From NCBI GenBank assembly GCA_039197065.1, contig JBCCUL010000046.1, forward strand, positions 1-53,748: a DNA stretch of 53,748 bases, written 5' to 3'. Both the position numbers and the translations under genes were made by a program. Positions 1 through 7,958 of the stretch are shown piece by piece (position 1 is the first letter of the stretch; each line of letters begins with the position of its first letter). The stretch is from JANQPX01 sp039197065. GTDB lineage: Bacteria > Pseudomonadota > Alphaproteobacteria > Geminicoccales > Geminicoccaceae. The notes beneath the pieces are model-generated. The model saw only the letters and a program-made list of their open reading frames with translations, was not told the DNA's origin and ran no database searches.

Positions 1-2
1 AT

Positions 3-1010
3 CAGTGGTATTTCGATGAGATCCGGCGGAACGATCCCGGTACTGAAATGGCCTTTTACAATTACGGCTGGTGGGATCTCAATTTTGACGAGCTCGTCTA
101 TCGCCACGATTTTTCTGAAGTCGAGGCCAATCCGCCCTCGGATTTGCCGAAGCTCAAATGGTTCCGGGATGTCGGCTGGGTCGCGATCCAGCATCGCATG
201 GACGATCCTTCAGAGCACATCCAATTCATCTTGAAGAGCAGCCCCTACGGCTCGGTCAGCCACAGCCATGGCGACCAGGGGGCTTTCTTGATGTCGGCCT
301 TCGGCGAGGACCTCGCCCTTCAAAGCGGGCATTACATCGCCTTCAACAGCTCGATGCACAAAAACTGGCGCCGCCAGACCCGATCAAAGAACGCTGTTCT
401 GATCGATGGCAAGGGCCAGTATGCCGATGCCGACAAGGCACTTGCCATGAAGGCCAGTGGGCGCATCCTTGAAGCCGAGGAGCGTGCCGATCACTTTTTC
501 ATCGCGTCGGACCAGACACCGGCCTATGCGGTCGTCAATCCCGATATTCGCCTTGCCGAGCGCTTCGTCTATTTCGTTCATGACAGCTATTTCGTGATCG
601 TTGATCGGATCGAAGCGGCAAGACCTGTCACCGTCGACTGGCTAATCCACACGTCAGGGCCTCTGGAAGTCGGCGGCGACAGTTTTCGCTATTCCGGGGA
701 GCGCGCCGGCTTCTACGGCCAGTTCGTCTACAGCCCGGCCGGCCGCCCCGTCCTTGCGCAGACCGAAGGTTATACCGATGTCGATCCTGCCGAGGTTGAG
801 GGGCTGGAGACCCAATGGCATCTGAAAGCGAGCTTTCCGAAGACTCCGTCCCAGATCATCGCCACCCTCCTGGTACCCTATCCGAAATCGGCACCGAAGA
901 GACTGTTTTCCTTCATCGACGATCAGGGTTATCACGCCAATCTCTACGTCACCGACAGCGAAGACCGGCAGTTCAAGATTGTCATCCCCAAAATGTTTCA
1001 GACCGCCTGA
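3..1010 (+). CDS. Heparinase II/III-family polysaccharide lyase, C-terminal part (5' partial)
   Basis: The reading frame is open from base 3, so the gene starts outside the window; the first internal ATG is at 48. The visible 335 residues match the C-terminal beta-sandwich region of heparinase II/III-type lyases (alginate, oligo-alginate or glycosaminoglycan lyases), which cleave uronic-acid polysaccharides by beta-elimination. The tell-tale stretch is GSVSHSHGDQGAFLMSAFGE followed by L-QSGHY, the His-rich motif seen in this family near the metal and substrate site. The next gene is an RraA-family aldolase 69 bp downstream on the same strand, which fits a uronate or sugar-acid degradation operon. 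The substrate cannot be told from this fragment. No sign of frameshift is seen in the visible part. Confidence 0.8.
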   Translation, partial: QWYFDEIRRNDPGTEMAFYNYGWWDLNFDELVYRHDFSEVEANPPSDLPKLKWFRDVGWVAIQHRMDDPSEHIQFILKSSPYGSVSHSHGDQGAFLMSAFGEDLALQSGHYIAFNSSMHKNWRRQTRSKNAVLIDGKGQYADADKALAMKASGRILEAEERADHFFIASDQTPAYAVVNPDIRLAERFVYFVHDSYFVIVDRIEAARPVTVDWLIHTSGPLEVGGDSFRYSGERAGFYGQFVYSPAGRPVLAQTEGYTDVDPAEVEGLETQWHLKASFPKTPSQIIATLLVPYPKSAPKRLFSFIDDQGYHANLYVTDSEDRQFKIVIPKMFQTA

Positions 1011-1079
1011 TCCGATAGAGATCAACGCCGCAGAGATCCTTCCGCCCCCATCCCGTTCGATTCTTGGAGACACTGTCCT

Positions 1080-1799
1080 ATGCCCGCGACCTTGACCGAC
1101 GACCACCGCCAAAAGCTAAAGCAAATCAGCACCGCCACACTCGCCACCTGCCTCTTCAAGCGAGGGCTACGCAACCAGTTCATTCAGGATGTCGGCCTGA
1201 TCAATCCCACAGCACCGCGCATGGTGGGGGAAGCGTATACACTTCGCTACATTCCAGCGCGAGAGGATCTGAACCCGATCACAGTGTTCGAGGATTGGGA
1301 CCATCCCCAGCGAAAAGCAGTCGAGGAGATCCCACCCGGCCATGTCATGGTCTATGATAGTCGAAAAGATTATCGCGCAGCCTCCGCGGGCAGCATTCTC
1401 ATCAAGCGGATGATGACGCGAGGGGCCGCAGGCGTGGTGACTGACGGCGGCTTTCGTGATGCAGCAGGCATTGCTGAACTGGAATTTCCTGTCTTCCACC
1501 ACCGACCGTCCGCACCGACCAATCTCACCATCAATCACGCGATCGACATCAACGTGCCGATCGGCTGCGGCGACGCCCCGGTGTTCCCCGGCGACATCAT
1601 GGTCGGCGATGGTGACGGCGTGATCTGCCTGCCCGCTCACCTGGCAGGCGAGATCGCCGAAGAAGCCTTCGAGATGACCGCGTATGAGGATTTCGTCGAG
1701 GAGCAGGTGGGTGCCGGACGGCGGATCTTTGGCCTCTACCCGGCGACCGAGGAGAGCCGCGCCGATTTCAAGGCCTGGCGGCAAGGGAATGGGCGCTAA
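1080..1799 (+). CDS. RraA-family aldolase / demethylmenaquinone methyltransferase-like protein
   Basis: A 239-residue protein of the RraA-like fold, which includes HMG/CHA aldolases, oxaloacetate decarboxylases and RNase E regulator RraA. The signature around residues 115-130 (GAAGVVTDGGFRDAAGI) holds the conserved Arg and Asp of the divalent-metal and substrate site. Beside a polysaccharide lyase a role in 4-hydroxy-2-oxoacid cleavage is more likely than RNase regulation. The start ATG at 1080 has little Shine-Dalgarno sequence. The 3' end is odd: the last sense codon and stop, CGC TAA, lie inside a stretch from 1795 that matches the coding sequence of the serine recombinase at 50831 (18 of 20 bases). 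The original C-terminus may therefore have been replaced when recombinase DNA was joined here. Confidence 0.82.
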   Translation: MPATLTDDHRQKLKQISTATLATCLFKRGLRNQFIQDVGLINPTAPRMVGEAYTLRYIPAREDLNPITVFEDWDHPQRKAVEEIPPGHVMVYDSRKDYRAASAGSILIKRMMTRGAAGVVTDGGFRDAAGIAELEFPVFHHRPSAPTNLTINHAIDINVPIGCGDAPVFPGDIMVGDGDGVICLPAHLAGEIAEEAFEMTAYEDFVEEQVGAGRRIFGLYPATEESRADFKAWRQGNGR

Positions 1800-2235
1800 G
1801 CCAAGCTCGACGCCTCGTCTCAAAAGATCGCGAACAGCGGGTGCGGCGATCACCGCCGACCAATGTACCTCTTCTCCGGCCTCATGAAGTGCGGAGAATG
1901 CGTTGGCGGGCTGCCATCTGGAACCAGATCCGCATCGGCTGCGCCAATGCTCGGGACAAAGGCACCTACTCGAACAAGCACACCATCCGCCGCGCACATC
2001 TCGAAGCCGCCATGCTCGATGGACTGCAGCACCATCTCATGGACCCGGGACTCACAGAGATCTCCTGCAAGGAATACGCCGAGCATATGAACCGCTTGGC
2101 GATGGACGCGACAGCGTCGCTCACTGGCATGCTTGCCGAACTCGCTAAGACCGATATCGAGACGAAGCTCAAGAACGTGGACGCGCCAACGATGTTACGG
2201 AGAAGTGCACAACGATGGTTGTTGGGGGAACGCAC
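1800..2235 (+). pseudogene. Decayed serine recombinase (zinc-ribbon type), 3' remnant
   Basis: This stretch is a degraded copy of the 3' half of the recombinase at 49971-51674. The DNA matches from about 1795 (equivalent to 50831) through the zinc-ribbon region (YLFSGLMKCGEC) and the stretch WNQIRIGCANAR-KGT--NKHTIRR, but a frameshift lies between them, close to the second CxxC. A deletion removes about 30 codons of the coiled-coil region after AELAK, and about 100 more are lost before the conserved tail GATGTTACGGAGAAGTGCAC at about 2189. The tail ends with TGGTTGTTGGGGGAACGCA, related to the repeat at 14654 and 32968. There is no resolvase catalytic domain, so it cannot be active. It marks an old recombination joint. 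Confidence 0.85.
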
Positions 2236-2635
2236 GCACCGAGAACATACTTTCCTCAAAATTCCGATTTGATCGCCGTCTTTGCAGGGCAAACGGATCA
2301 ACTCGACGCCGCCTTGAGAAGTCCGGCTGCCTTAGAGATGCGATTGACCTGAGCGACCAACAGATAATGGTTTGTAGTTTACGTCGCTGTCCGGTTATCA
2401 AGGAGCGGCTCTTTGATCCCTACAACAAACGTTCCATTGTGGCAGCTTTGCATGCGGTCTGAGGCTTTGGGGGCGTAGGACCACCAAAACTAACGACACT
2501 GCTAAAGACAGCAATGCATTCCTAGAAAGATACTTGCTGATCATCCTAGCTCTGCGCTGCCGGTTGTATCGCCGGCAGCGCAGATTTTCATCTCTCGGAT
2601 GTTGGTAAGTTTGGTGCTCAAGCGAAGCTATCGAC
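2236..2635. other. Intergenic region without a recognised gene
   Basis: About 400 bases between the recombinase remnant and the convergent fmdB gene. No coding sequence with family resemblance was seen. The only clear structure is the hairpin at 2551-2584. Confidence 0.6.
2551..2584. terminator. Strong 13-bp stem-loop, likely intrinsic terminator
   Basis: A perfect 13-bp stem (left arm TCTGCGCTGCCGG, right arm CCGGCAGCGCAGA) with an 8-base loop, followed on the plus strand by TTTTC. It lies 52 bp beyond the fmdB stop codon and would also be the end of the minus-strand amide operon. The short T-run favours plus-strand termination, but the stem is symmetric and could act both ways. Confidence 0.65.
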
Positions 2636-2968
2636 CTACCATCCAATCATCCACGGGCGTTGTTTTGGGAAGCTATTGGTGCCATTGGCGTGTGTGAACT
2701 TTTGGTTATTGCCTCGGCTCCTGCCACCACGCCCGCCGTAGCCCGGGCCCTGCTGGCTAAGCCGCTTCGGACTATCGGCCGCCCTTGCATTGACATCGTG
2801 GGCGCGGATCGAGGCGCGATCGGACACCCCAAGGCCGGGCGCCGTTAAGAGAACGCGCGCCGCGGCGGCGCCACATATTGGACAGGCTGATGGCTGCTTG
2901 TAAGCACTTATCGACTGCGTCGCTTCGAAGACGCCGTGCTCGTCGCACCAATATTCGTAGACAGGCAT
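2636..2968 (-). CDS. fmdB: FmdB-type zinc-ribbon protein
   Basis: A 110-residue protein starting MPVYEYWCDEHGVFE, the classic FmdB/CxxC_CxxC_SSSS opening. The zinc ribbon is made by Cys8 with the later ACPICGAAA motif near residue 33; the first half has only one Cys (WCDEHG rather than CxxC), so His may complete the site. The C-terminal 50 residues are Gly/Arg/Asn-rich and low in complexity. FmdB proteins were first described as putative regulators of amidase/formamidase genes. Here the gene follows the formamidase gene by 13 bp on the same strand, as in other fmdAB operons. Its actual role (regulator or assembly factor) is not shown by sequence. The start was chosen at the family-conserved MPxYEY rather than an in-frame codon 78 bp upstream inside fmdA. 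Confidence 0.85.
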   Translation of the reverse strand: MPVYEYWCDEHGVFEATQSISAYKQPSACPICGAAAARVLLTAPGLGVSDRASIRAHDVNARAADSPKRLSQQGPGYGGRGGRSRGNNQKFTHANGTNSFPKQRPWMIGW

Positions 2969-2981
2969 GCTCGAGCCTCCC

Positions 2982-4211
2982 TTACAGATCTGGTGCCACG
3001 GGTACATCAACGGAACCGTCGAGGTATTTTGTCGGGCCATCAGCACCGGGCATCATGTCCCACTCGAAGATGTCGGTCGGCAGCCACAGCGTCGCGCAGG
3101 AATTCGGGTAGTCCACGATGCCCGACACATGTCCCTGCACTGGCGCGGTGCCCAGGATCGCCAAAGCCTGCTCGCGGGAGTAACCGAACTTCGTCATATA
3201 TTCGATGGCGTTCAAGCAAGCCTGCTGATAGGCGACATTCATGTCGAGATAGTGCTGATTGCCGTCATCATCGACCGAAATCCCTTCGAAGATGAGGTAG
3301 TCGTCGTAGTTGGGCGTGGTCGAGGAAGGTTTGAACATCGGGTTTTTGACGCCGTATTTCGCAACGCCATCCTTGATCAGATCAACCTTCACATGCAGCC
3401 AGCTCGCCATCTCGATGCCGCCGCAGAACGTGATTTCACCATCGCCCTGCGAGAAGTGCGTGTCCCCCATCGAGAGCCCGCCGCCGTCAACATAGACAGG
3501 GAACCAGATCTTGGAGCCACGGGAGAGGTCTTTGATGTCGCAATTACCGCCGTTCTCTCGCGGCGGCAGGGTGCGTGCGGCCTCCGCCGAAGCGGCCTCG
3601 CGTGCAGCCCCCATCATCTGACCCATATGTGCTGCCTGAGTATTGGGAAGCTCCGCCAGTGCCGGAACGCGCTTGGGGTTGGTTTCATAAAGAGCACTTT
3701 CACGCGCGTTCCACATATCAAGCATGTTGCGGTCCGGCAGACAGCCGATCAAACCCGGGTGAATGAGGCCCGCAAATCTGACGCCCGGCACGTGGCGGGA
3801 CGTGGTGAACATCCCCTTGAAGTCCCAGATCGACTTCTGTGCCTCGGGGAAATGATCGGTGAGAAACCCGCCGCCATTGTTCTTGGAGAACACGCCGTTG
3901 AAGCCCCAAAGGCTTCGGTTGAGGGGACCGACATCAAGGAGTTCGACCACCAACAGATCGCCCGGCTCGGCACCCTTCACACCGATCGGACCGGAGAGGT
4001 AGTGAACCTGCGGAAGCTCGACATCGCGCACGTCAGACGCGTCGTCATTGTTGGCGATCTGACTGCCGGTCCAGTCATAGGCTTCCACGATGAAGTCCGC
4101 CCCTGGCTCCACCCACTCGACGATAGGGATGTCGGGATGCCAACGATTATGAATCTTCTCATTGGTATGCGGACTTGCTTCCAGATCAACGGTGATCAAG
4201 GTGTCAGGCAT
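2982..4211 (-). CDS. fmdA: Formamidase / acetamidase family
   Basis: A 409-residue cytoplasmic enzyme of the FmdA_AmdA family, hydrolysing formamide (or short amides) to ammonia and formate. Family landmarks are the N-terminal HNRWHPDIP, GPI-V-GA-PGDLL near residue 100, the FAGLIHPG segment, the GGNCDIKDL metal-binding region, and the GGLSMGDTHFSQGDGE motif around residues 250-265. Length matches the usual 405-415. The start at 4211 is supported by a GAGGAGG ribosome site 7 bp upstream. It is the sixth gene of an amide-import operon (urtABCDE upstream, fmdB downstream), so the imported substrate is probably formamide or a related small amide. Acetamidase activity cannot be excluded from sequence. 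Confidence 0.93.
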   Translation of the reverse strand: MPDTLITVDLEASPHTNEKIHNRWHPDIPIVEWVEPGADFIVEAYDWTGSQIANNDDASDVRDVELPQVHYLSGPIGVKGAEPGDLLVVELLDVGPLNRSLWGFNGVFSKNNGGGFLTDHFPEAQKSIWDFKGMFTTSRHVPGVRFAGLIHPGLIGCLPDRNMLDMWNARESALYETNPKRVPALAELPNTQAAHMGQMMGAAREAASAEAARTLPPRENGGNCDIKDLSRGSKIWFPVYVDGGGLSMGDTHFSQGDGEITFCGGIEMASWLHVKVDLIKDGVAKYGVKNPMFKPSSTTPNYDDYLIFEGISVDDDGNQHYLDMNVAYQQACLNAIEYMTKFGYSREQALAILGTAPVQGHVSGIVDYPNSCATLWLPTDIFEWDMMPGADGPTKYLDGSVDVPVAPDL

Positions 4212-4254
4212 GGTTATCCTCCTCAGTTGACGTCCTTCCCGTTCGTCAGGACGG

Positions 4255-4944
4255 TTAGACGGCGAGGAACTTTGCGACATAGTCCTCGTCGACATCGGCG
4301 CGCTTCGCTTCGTGTACGAAGCTGCCCTTCTCCAGCACTAGGACCCGGTCCGCGACGTCGAGCGCGAAACTCAGGACCTGTTCAGAGACCAGGATTGAGA
4401 GACCGCGCTGATCGCGGATGTGTTTCAGGACACCGGCCATCTCACGGATGATCGAGGGCTGGATGCCTTCGGTCGGTTCGTCGAGCAGCAGCACCTTCGG
4501 CTTGGAGGCGAGTGCGCGTGCAATCGCGAGCTGCTGTTGCTGACCACCGGAGAGATTGCCGCCGCGGCGGCTCTTCATCTCCAGCAGCACCGGGAAGAGT
4601 TCGTAGATATCGCCGTCGACTGACGTCTCACCCGTAGACGACAAGCCGGTCTCGATATTTTCCTGAACGGTCATCGCGGAGAAGATTGCGCGGCCTTGCG
4701 GGACATAGCCGAAGCCGGACGAGACCCGACGAAATGTTTTTTGTCCACTCAAGTCAACGCCTTCGATCGCTATCGAACCGGCCTGCTCGGGGACGATGCC
4801 CATCAGCGTCTTCATGAGCGTGGTCTTGCCCATGCCGTTCCGCCCCATGATCGCGACGATCTCGCCGGGCGCGGTATCGAAGGACAGACCATGGAGCACT
4901 TCCGATTGACCATAAGCGGCATGAAGATCGGCGACGGTTAGCAT
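4255..4944 (-). CDS. urtE: Urea/amide ABC transporter ATP-binding protein UrtE
   Basis: A 229-residue ABC ATPase of the branched-chain amino acid/urea (HAAT) class. It carries the Walker A MGRNGMGKTT, the Q-loop region VPQGRAIF, the signature LSGGQQQQLAIARAL and the Walker B VLLLDEPTEG. GRNGMGKTT and VPQGR are typical of UrtE/LivF. The start ATG follows the urtD stop by 19 bp, giving the family-typical N-terminus (MLTVADLHAAYG). It partners UrtD to drive import by the UrtB/UrtC permeases. The fmdA gene begins 43 bp downstream, so the transporter and formamidase are likely co-transcribed. Urea and short amides are both known substrates of this subfamily; the context favours amides. Confidence 0.92.
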   Translation of the reverse strand: MLTVADLHAAYGQSEVLHGLSFDTAPGEIVAIMGRNGMGKTTLMKTLMGIVPEQAGSIAIEGVDLSGQKTFRRVSSGFGYVPQGRAIFSAMTVQENIETGLSSTGETSVDGDIYELFPVLLEMKSRRGGNLSGGQQQQLAIARALASKPKVLLLDEPTEGIQPSIIREMAGVLKHIRDQRGLSILVSEQVLSFALDVADRVLVLEKGSFVHEAKRADVDEDYVAKFLAV

Positions 4945-4963
4945 GTTCACTCCCTTGCCCTTC

Positions 4964-5728
4964 TCAGTGACCGAGGTAGACGTCGATGACCTTTTGGTTG
5001 CTCTTGACGCTGTCCATCGAGCCCTCGGCCAGGATCTTGCCCTGGTGGAGGACGGTGACCTTGTCCGCGATGTCCTCGACGAAGCCCATGTCATGCTCGA
5101 TCACGATGACCGAGCGGTCCTTGATCACGCGCTTCAATAGCTCAGCCGTCTGCTTGCGCTCGGCGACCGACATGCCGGCGACCGGCTCGTCCAACATCAC
5201 TAGCTCCGGCTCCTGGATCAGCAGCATACCGATCTCCAGCCACTGTTTTTGCCCGTGGCTGAGGAACGCCGCCTTATCGTCGAGCTGGTCGGCCAAGAAG
5301 ATCATCTCCGCGACCGCTTCGATGCGCTCGACGATCGGCTTCGATCGCCTGAACGCGAGCGCGCCGAACACGCTGTAGCCCTCGGGAAAACTGAGCTCGA
5401 GATTCTCGAAAACGGTCAGATCTTCGTAGATCGAAGGCGTCTGGAATTTGCGCCCAACACCGGCATGCACGATCTGATCCTCGCGCATGGAAAGGAGTTC
5501 CTTGCCCTTGAACTTGACCGACCCGCCGCTCGCCCGGGTGCGTCCGCAGATCAGATCGAGGACCGTGGTCTTGCCTGCACCGTTCGGGCCAACGATCACG
5601 CGGATCTCCTCCTTGTCGACATAGAAGGAGAGATCGTCGACAGCCTTGAACCCGTCGAAGGAGACCGTCAGCCCTTCGACAGCAAGCAGGTAGTCCGTGT
5701 CGTAATAGCCTGGCGTTTGCATGGTCAT
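4964..5728 (-). CDS. urtD: Urea/amide ABC transporter ATP-binding protein UrtD
   Basis: A 254-residue ABC ATPase, the LivG-like partner of UrtE. Seen in order are Walker A GPNGAGKTT, the UrtD/LivG-typical GVGRKFQTPSIYEDLTVFEN, a degenerate signature LSHGQKQWLEIGM, Walker B LVMLDEPVAGMS and the switch His in EHDMGF. LSHGQKQWLEI in place of LSGGQ is characteristic of UrtD and not a defect. The start at 5728 gives MTMQTPGYY; an ATG two codons later is also possible. It sits 13 bp after urtC and 19 bp before urtE in the amide operon. Confidence 0.92.
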   Translation of the reverse strand: MTMQTPGYYDTDYLLAVEGLTVSFDGFKAVDDLSFYVDKEEIRVIVGPNGAGKTTVLDLICGRTRASGGSVKFKGKELLSMREDQIVHAGVGRKFQTPSIYEDLTVFENLELSFPEGYSVFGALAFRRSKPIVERIEAVAEMIFLADQLDDKAAFLSHGQKQWLEIGMLLIQEPELVMLDEPVAGMSVAERKQTAELLKRVIKDRSVIVIEHDMGFVEDIADKVTVLHQGKILAEGSMDSVKSNQKVIDVYLGH

Positions 5729-5741
5729 GACCTGCCTCCCA

Positions 5742-6899
5742 TCACTCGGCGGGAGCGCGAAGGGCGCTCGGTTCGGCGGAACGCGGGCTCTCGATGCCAC
5801 GGGCCTCGCGCATGAACCGGACGAAGCCGGCAAGGCGCGGTTCGACATGGTCGCGATAGAGGCCAGCAAGGCCGTAGGGAAAGGCGAGCACCACGGCGAT
5901 GAAGAGGCCGCCCATGGCCAAAAGCCAGAGTTCTGGGAACATCTCGGAGAAGGTGGTCTTGGCCCAGTTCACCAGAACCGCGCCGTAGACCGCGCCCAGG
6001 ATCGACAGGCGTCCGCCGACCGCGCAGAAAATGACCATCTCGATCGAGGGCACGATGCCGATCAAGGTCGGGGACATGAAGCCGACCTGAAGGGTGAACA
6101 TGGCACCACCGATCGCGGCGAAGCCGGCCCCGAGGCAGAAGACGAAAATCTTGTAGCTCGCAACGTTGTAGCCGGAGAAGCGCACCCGATCTTCCTGGTC
6201 GCGGATGGCGATCAGGAGGCGGCCGACCTTCGATGTCCTGATCCATTGCGCGATGATCAGCACGATGAACAGCAAGATTGCGCTGACGAAATAGAGCGTG
6301 GTCTTGGCGGCGTCCGTCCTGATATCCCAGCCCATGAGCGTGCGCAGATCGGTGATGCCGTTGACGCCGCCGGTGAAGCCCTGTTGGCCGATGATCAGGA
6401 TGGTGAGGATCGCAGCGATTGCTTGGGTGATGATCGCGAAATACACACCGCCGACCCGGCGCGTGAACATCGCGAGCCCGATGATGAAGGCAAAGGTTAC
6501 TGGAACAGCGACGATAGCAACGAGCGTGAAAGAAAAGCTGTTGAACGGCTCCCACCACCAGGGAAGTGCGGTGATCTGGTTCCAGTCCATAAAGTCCGGA
6601 ATGCCGGGTGTGGACTGGATCGCGGTCGCTTCCGGTGTCGAGGCCTCGAGCTTGAGGAACATGGCCATGCAGTAGCCGCCGAGCCCGAAGAACACGCCCT
6701 GGCCCAGCGAGAGAATGCCGCCTACGCCCCAGCAGAGCACCAGGCCGACAGCGACGAAGGCGTAGGTCAAATATTTGCCGAACAGGTTGAGGCGGAAGTC
6801 GTCGAGCATCGCCGGCATGACCAAGAAGATTAGGACGGCGAGGATCAGCAAGCCGGTAAGATCGGCGGGTGAAAACAGGCGGTTGCTTGCGCGTTCCAT
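5742..6899 (-). CDS. urtC: Urea/amide ABC transporter permease UrtC
   Basis: A 385-residue inner-membrane permease of the LivM/UrtC type with about 10 hydrophobic segments. Diagnostic stretches are GLVLCWGVGGILSLGQGVFFG near residue 60 and the coupling-helix region GRLLIAIRDQEDRVRFSGYN around residue 230. The ATG at 6899 is preceded by GTGAGG at good spacing. A GTG four codons earlier, overlapping the urtB stop, is the alternative. Translational coupling with urtB is likely either way. It forms the membrane channel with UrtB. Confidence 0.92.
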   Translation of the reverse strand: MERASNRLFSPADLTGLLILAVLIFLVMPAMLDDFRLNLFGKYLTYAFVAVGLVLCWGVGGILSLGQGVFFGLGGYCMAMFLKLEASTPEATAIQSTPGIPDFMDWNQITALPWWWEPFNSFSFTLVAIVAVPVTFAFIIGLAMFTRRVGGVYFAIITQAIAAILTILIIGQQGFTGGVNGITDLRTLMGWDIRTDAAKTTLYFVSAILLFIVLIIAQWIRTSKVGRLLIAIRDQEDRVRFSGYNVASYKIFVFCLGAGFAAIGGAMFTLQVGFMSPTLIGIVPSIEMVIFCAVGGRLSILGAVYGAVLVNWAKTTFSEMFPELWLLAMGGLFIAVVLAFPYGLAGLYRDHVEPRLAGFVRFMREARGIESPRSAEPSALRAPAE

Positions 6900-6907
6900 G
6901 GTCGGCC

Positions 6908-7837
6908 TCACTTTCTGAGCTTGAGCGCGAACAGGCCCTGTGGACGGAGCATCAGGATGCCGACCACGGTCAGGAGCGTGAGCACCTTGGCCATGGAGCC
7001 GGAGAGGAAGAATTCGAGGATCGACTGCGCCTGGCTGATCGAGAAGGCGGAGGCGATCGTGCCGAGCAGGCTACCGGCGCCGCCGAACACCACCACCAGG
7101 AACGTGTCGACGATATAGAGCTGCCCTGCGGTCGGCCCAGTCGAACCGATCATGGTGAAGGCTGAACCTGCGATGCCTGCGATGCCGCAGCCAACGCCGA
7201 AGGTCAGCCGGTCGGTCCACTCGGTGTCGATGCCGACGGCGCCCGCCATGGTGCGGTTTTGGACTACGGCGCGCACGCGCTTCCCCCAGCCTGAACGGAA
7301 CATCATGACGCCGACCACCGAGGCGATGACCAGTGTGAGGATCATGACGAACAGCCCATTGATCGGGATTTCGATTAGATCGGTCAGCGGCAAGGAACCG
7401 AGCATCCAGTCCGGCACCGAGACACCGACCTCGCGCGCGCCAAAGGTTGAGCGGTAGACCTGCTGCAGGATCAGACTAAGGCCCCAGGTGGCGAGGAGTG
7501 TGTCGAGGGGGCGCTTGTAGAGGTGGCGTATCAATCCCCATTCCACCGCCATGCCAAGCGCACCGGAAGCGAAGAAGGCGAGGATCATCGCGATGAAGAA
7601 ATAGATGCCGAACAGTGCGGGCAGATAAGCCTGGAAAAAACTGGCGGTCAGATAGGTGACATAGGCACCGAGGATCATGAACTCGCCATGGGCCATGTTG
7701 ATCACGCCCATCTGGCCGAAGATGATCGCTAGACCGAGCGCCATCAGCACGAAAACCGAGAACAGGATCAGGCCGGCAAAGCCTTGCATCGCGAAGATGG
7801 CGCCGAGTTCGCCTGCCGTGTAGCCGTCAAACATCAT
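6908..7837 (-). CDS. urtB: Urea/amide ABC transporter permease UrtB
   Basis: A 309-residue permease of the LivH/UrtB type. Key stretches are GLAIIFGQMGVINMAHGEFMI near residue 40, the amphipathic coupling segment GKRVRAVVQNRTMAGAVGID near 200, and the C-terminal MLRPQGLFALKLRK. Length fits UrtB. The start has two adjacent ATGs (7837 and 7834) behind an AGGAG site 5-8 bp upstream. It is the second gene of the operon, 121 bp after urtA; a gap of that size is common between the abundant binding-protein gene and the permeases. Confidence 0.92.
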   Translation of the reverse strand: MMFDGYTAGELGAIFAMQGFAGLILFSVFVLMALGLAIIFGQMGVINMAHGEFMILGAYVTYLTASFFQAYLPALFGIYFFIAMILAFFASGALGMAVEWGLIRHLYKRPLDTLLATWGLSLILQQVYRSTFGAREVGVSVPDWMLGSLPLTDLIEIPINGLFVMILTLVIASVVGVMMFRSGWGKRVRAVVQNRTMAGAVGIDTEWTDRLTFGVGCGIAGIAGSAFTMIGSTGPTAGQLYIVDTFLVVVFGGAGSLLGTIASAFSISQAQSILEFFLSGSMAKVLTLLTVVGILMLRPQGLFALKLRK

Positions 7838-7958
7838 TCGGTCTCCTCGCTTGGACCAGCTTCGCCTAAACGAGCTTCGAAAGATCGCCGGGCGTCCGAT
7901 GGGCGGTTTCAATCGCCCGGCAGCACTGCGGGTTCAGGGAGAGGCGGCCCCGCGCGGC

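Noticed and set aside
2967..4451. 494-codon plus-strand open frame across fmdA
   Set aside because: It lies antisense to the clearly recognised formamidase gene and has no family likeness; high-GC codon bias produces such shadows.
5721..6833. 370-codon plus-strand frame over urtC
   Set aside because: Very Asp/Glu/His-rich translation typical of the antisense strand of a membrane protein gene.
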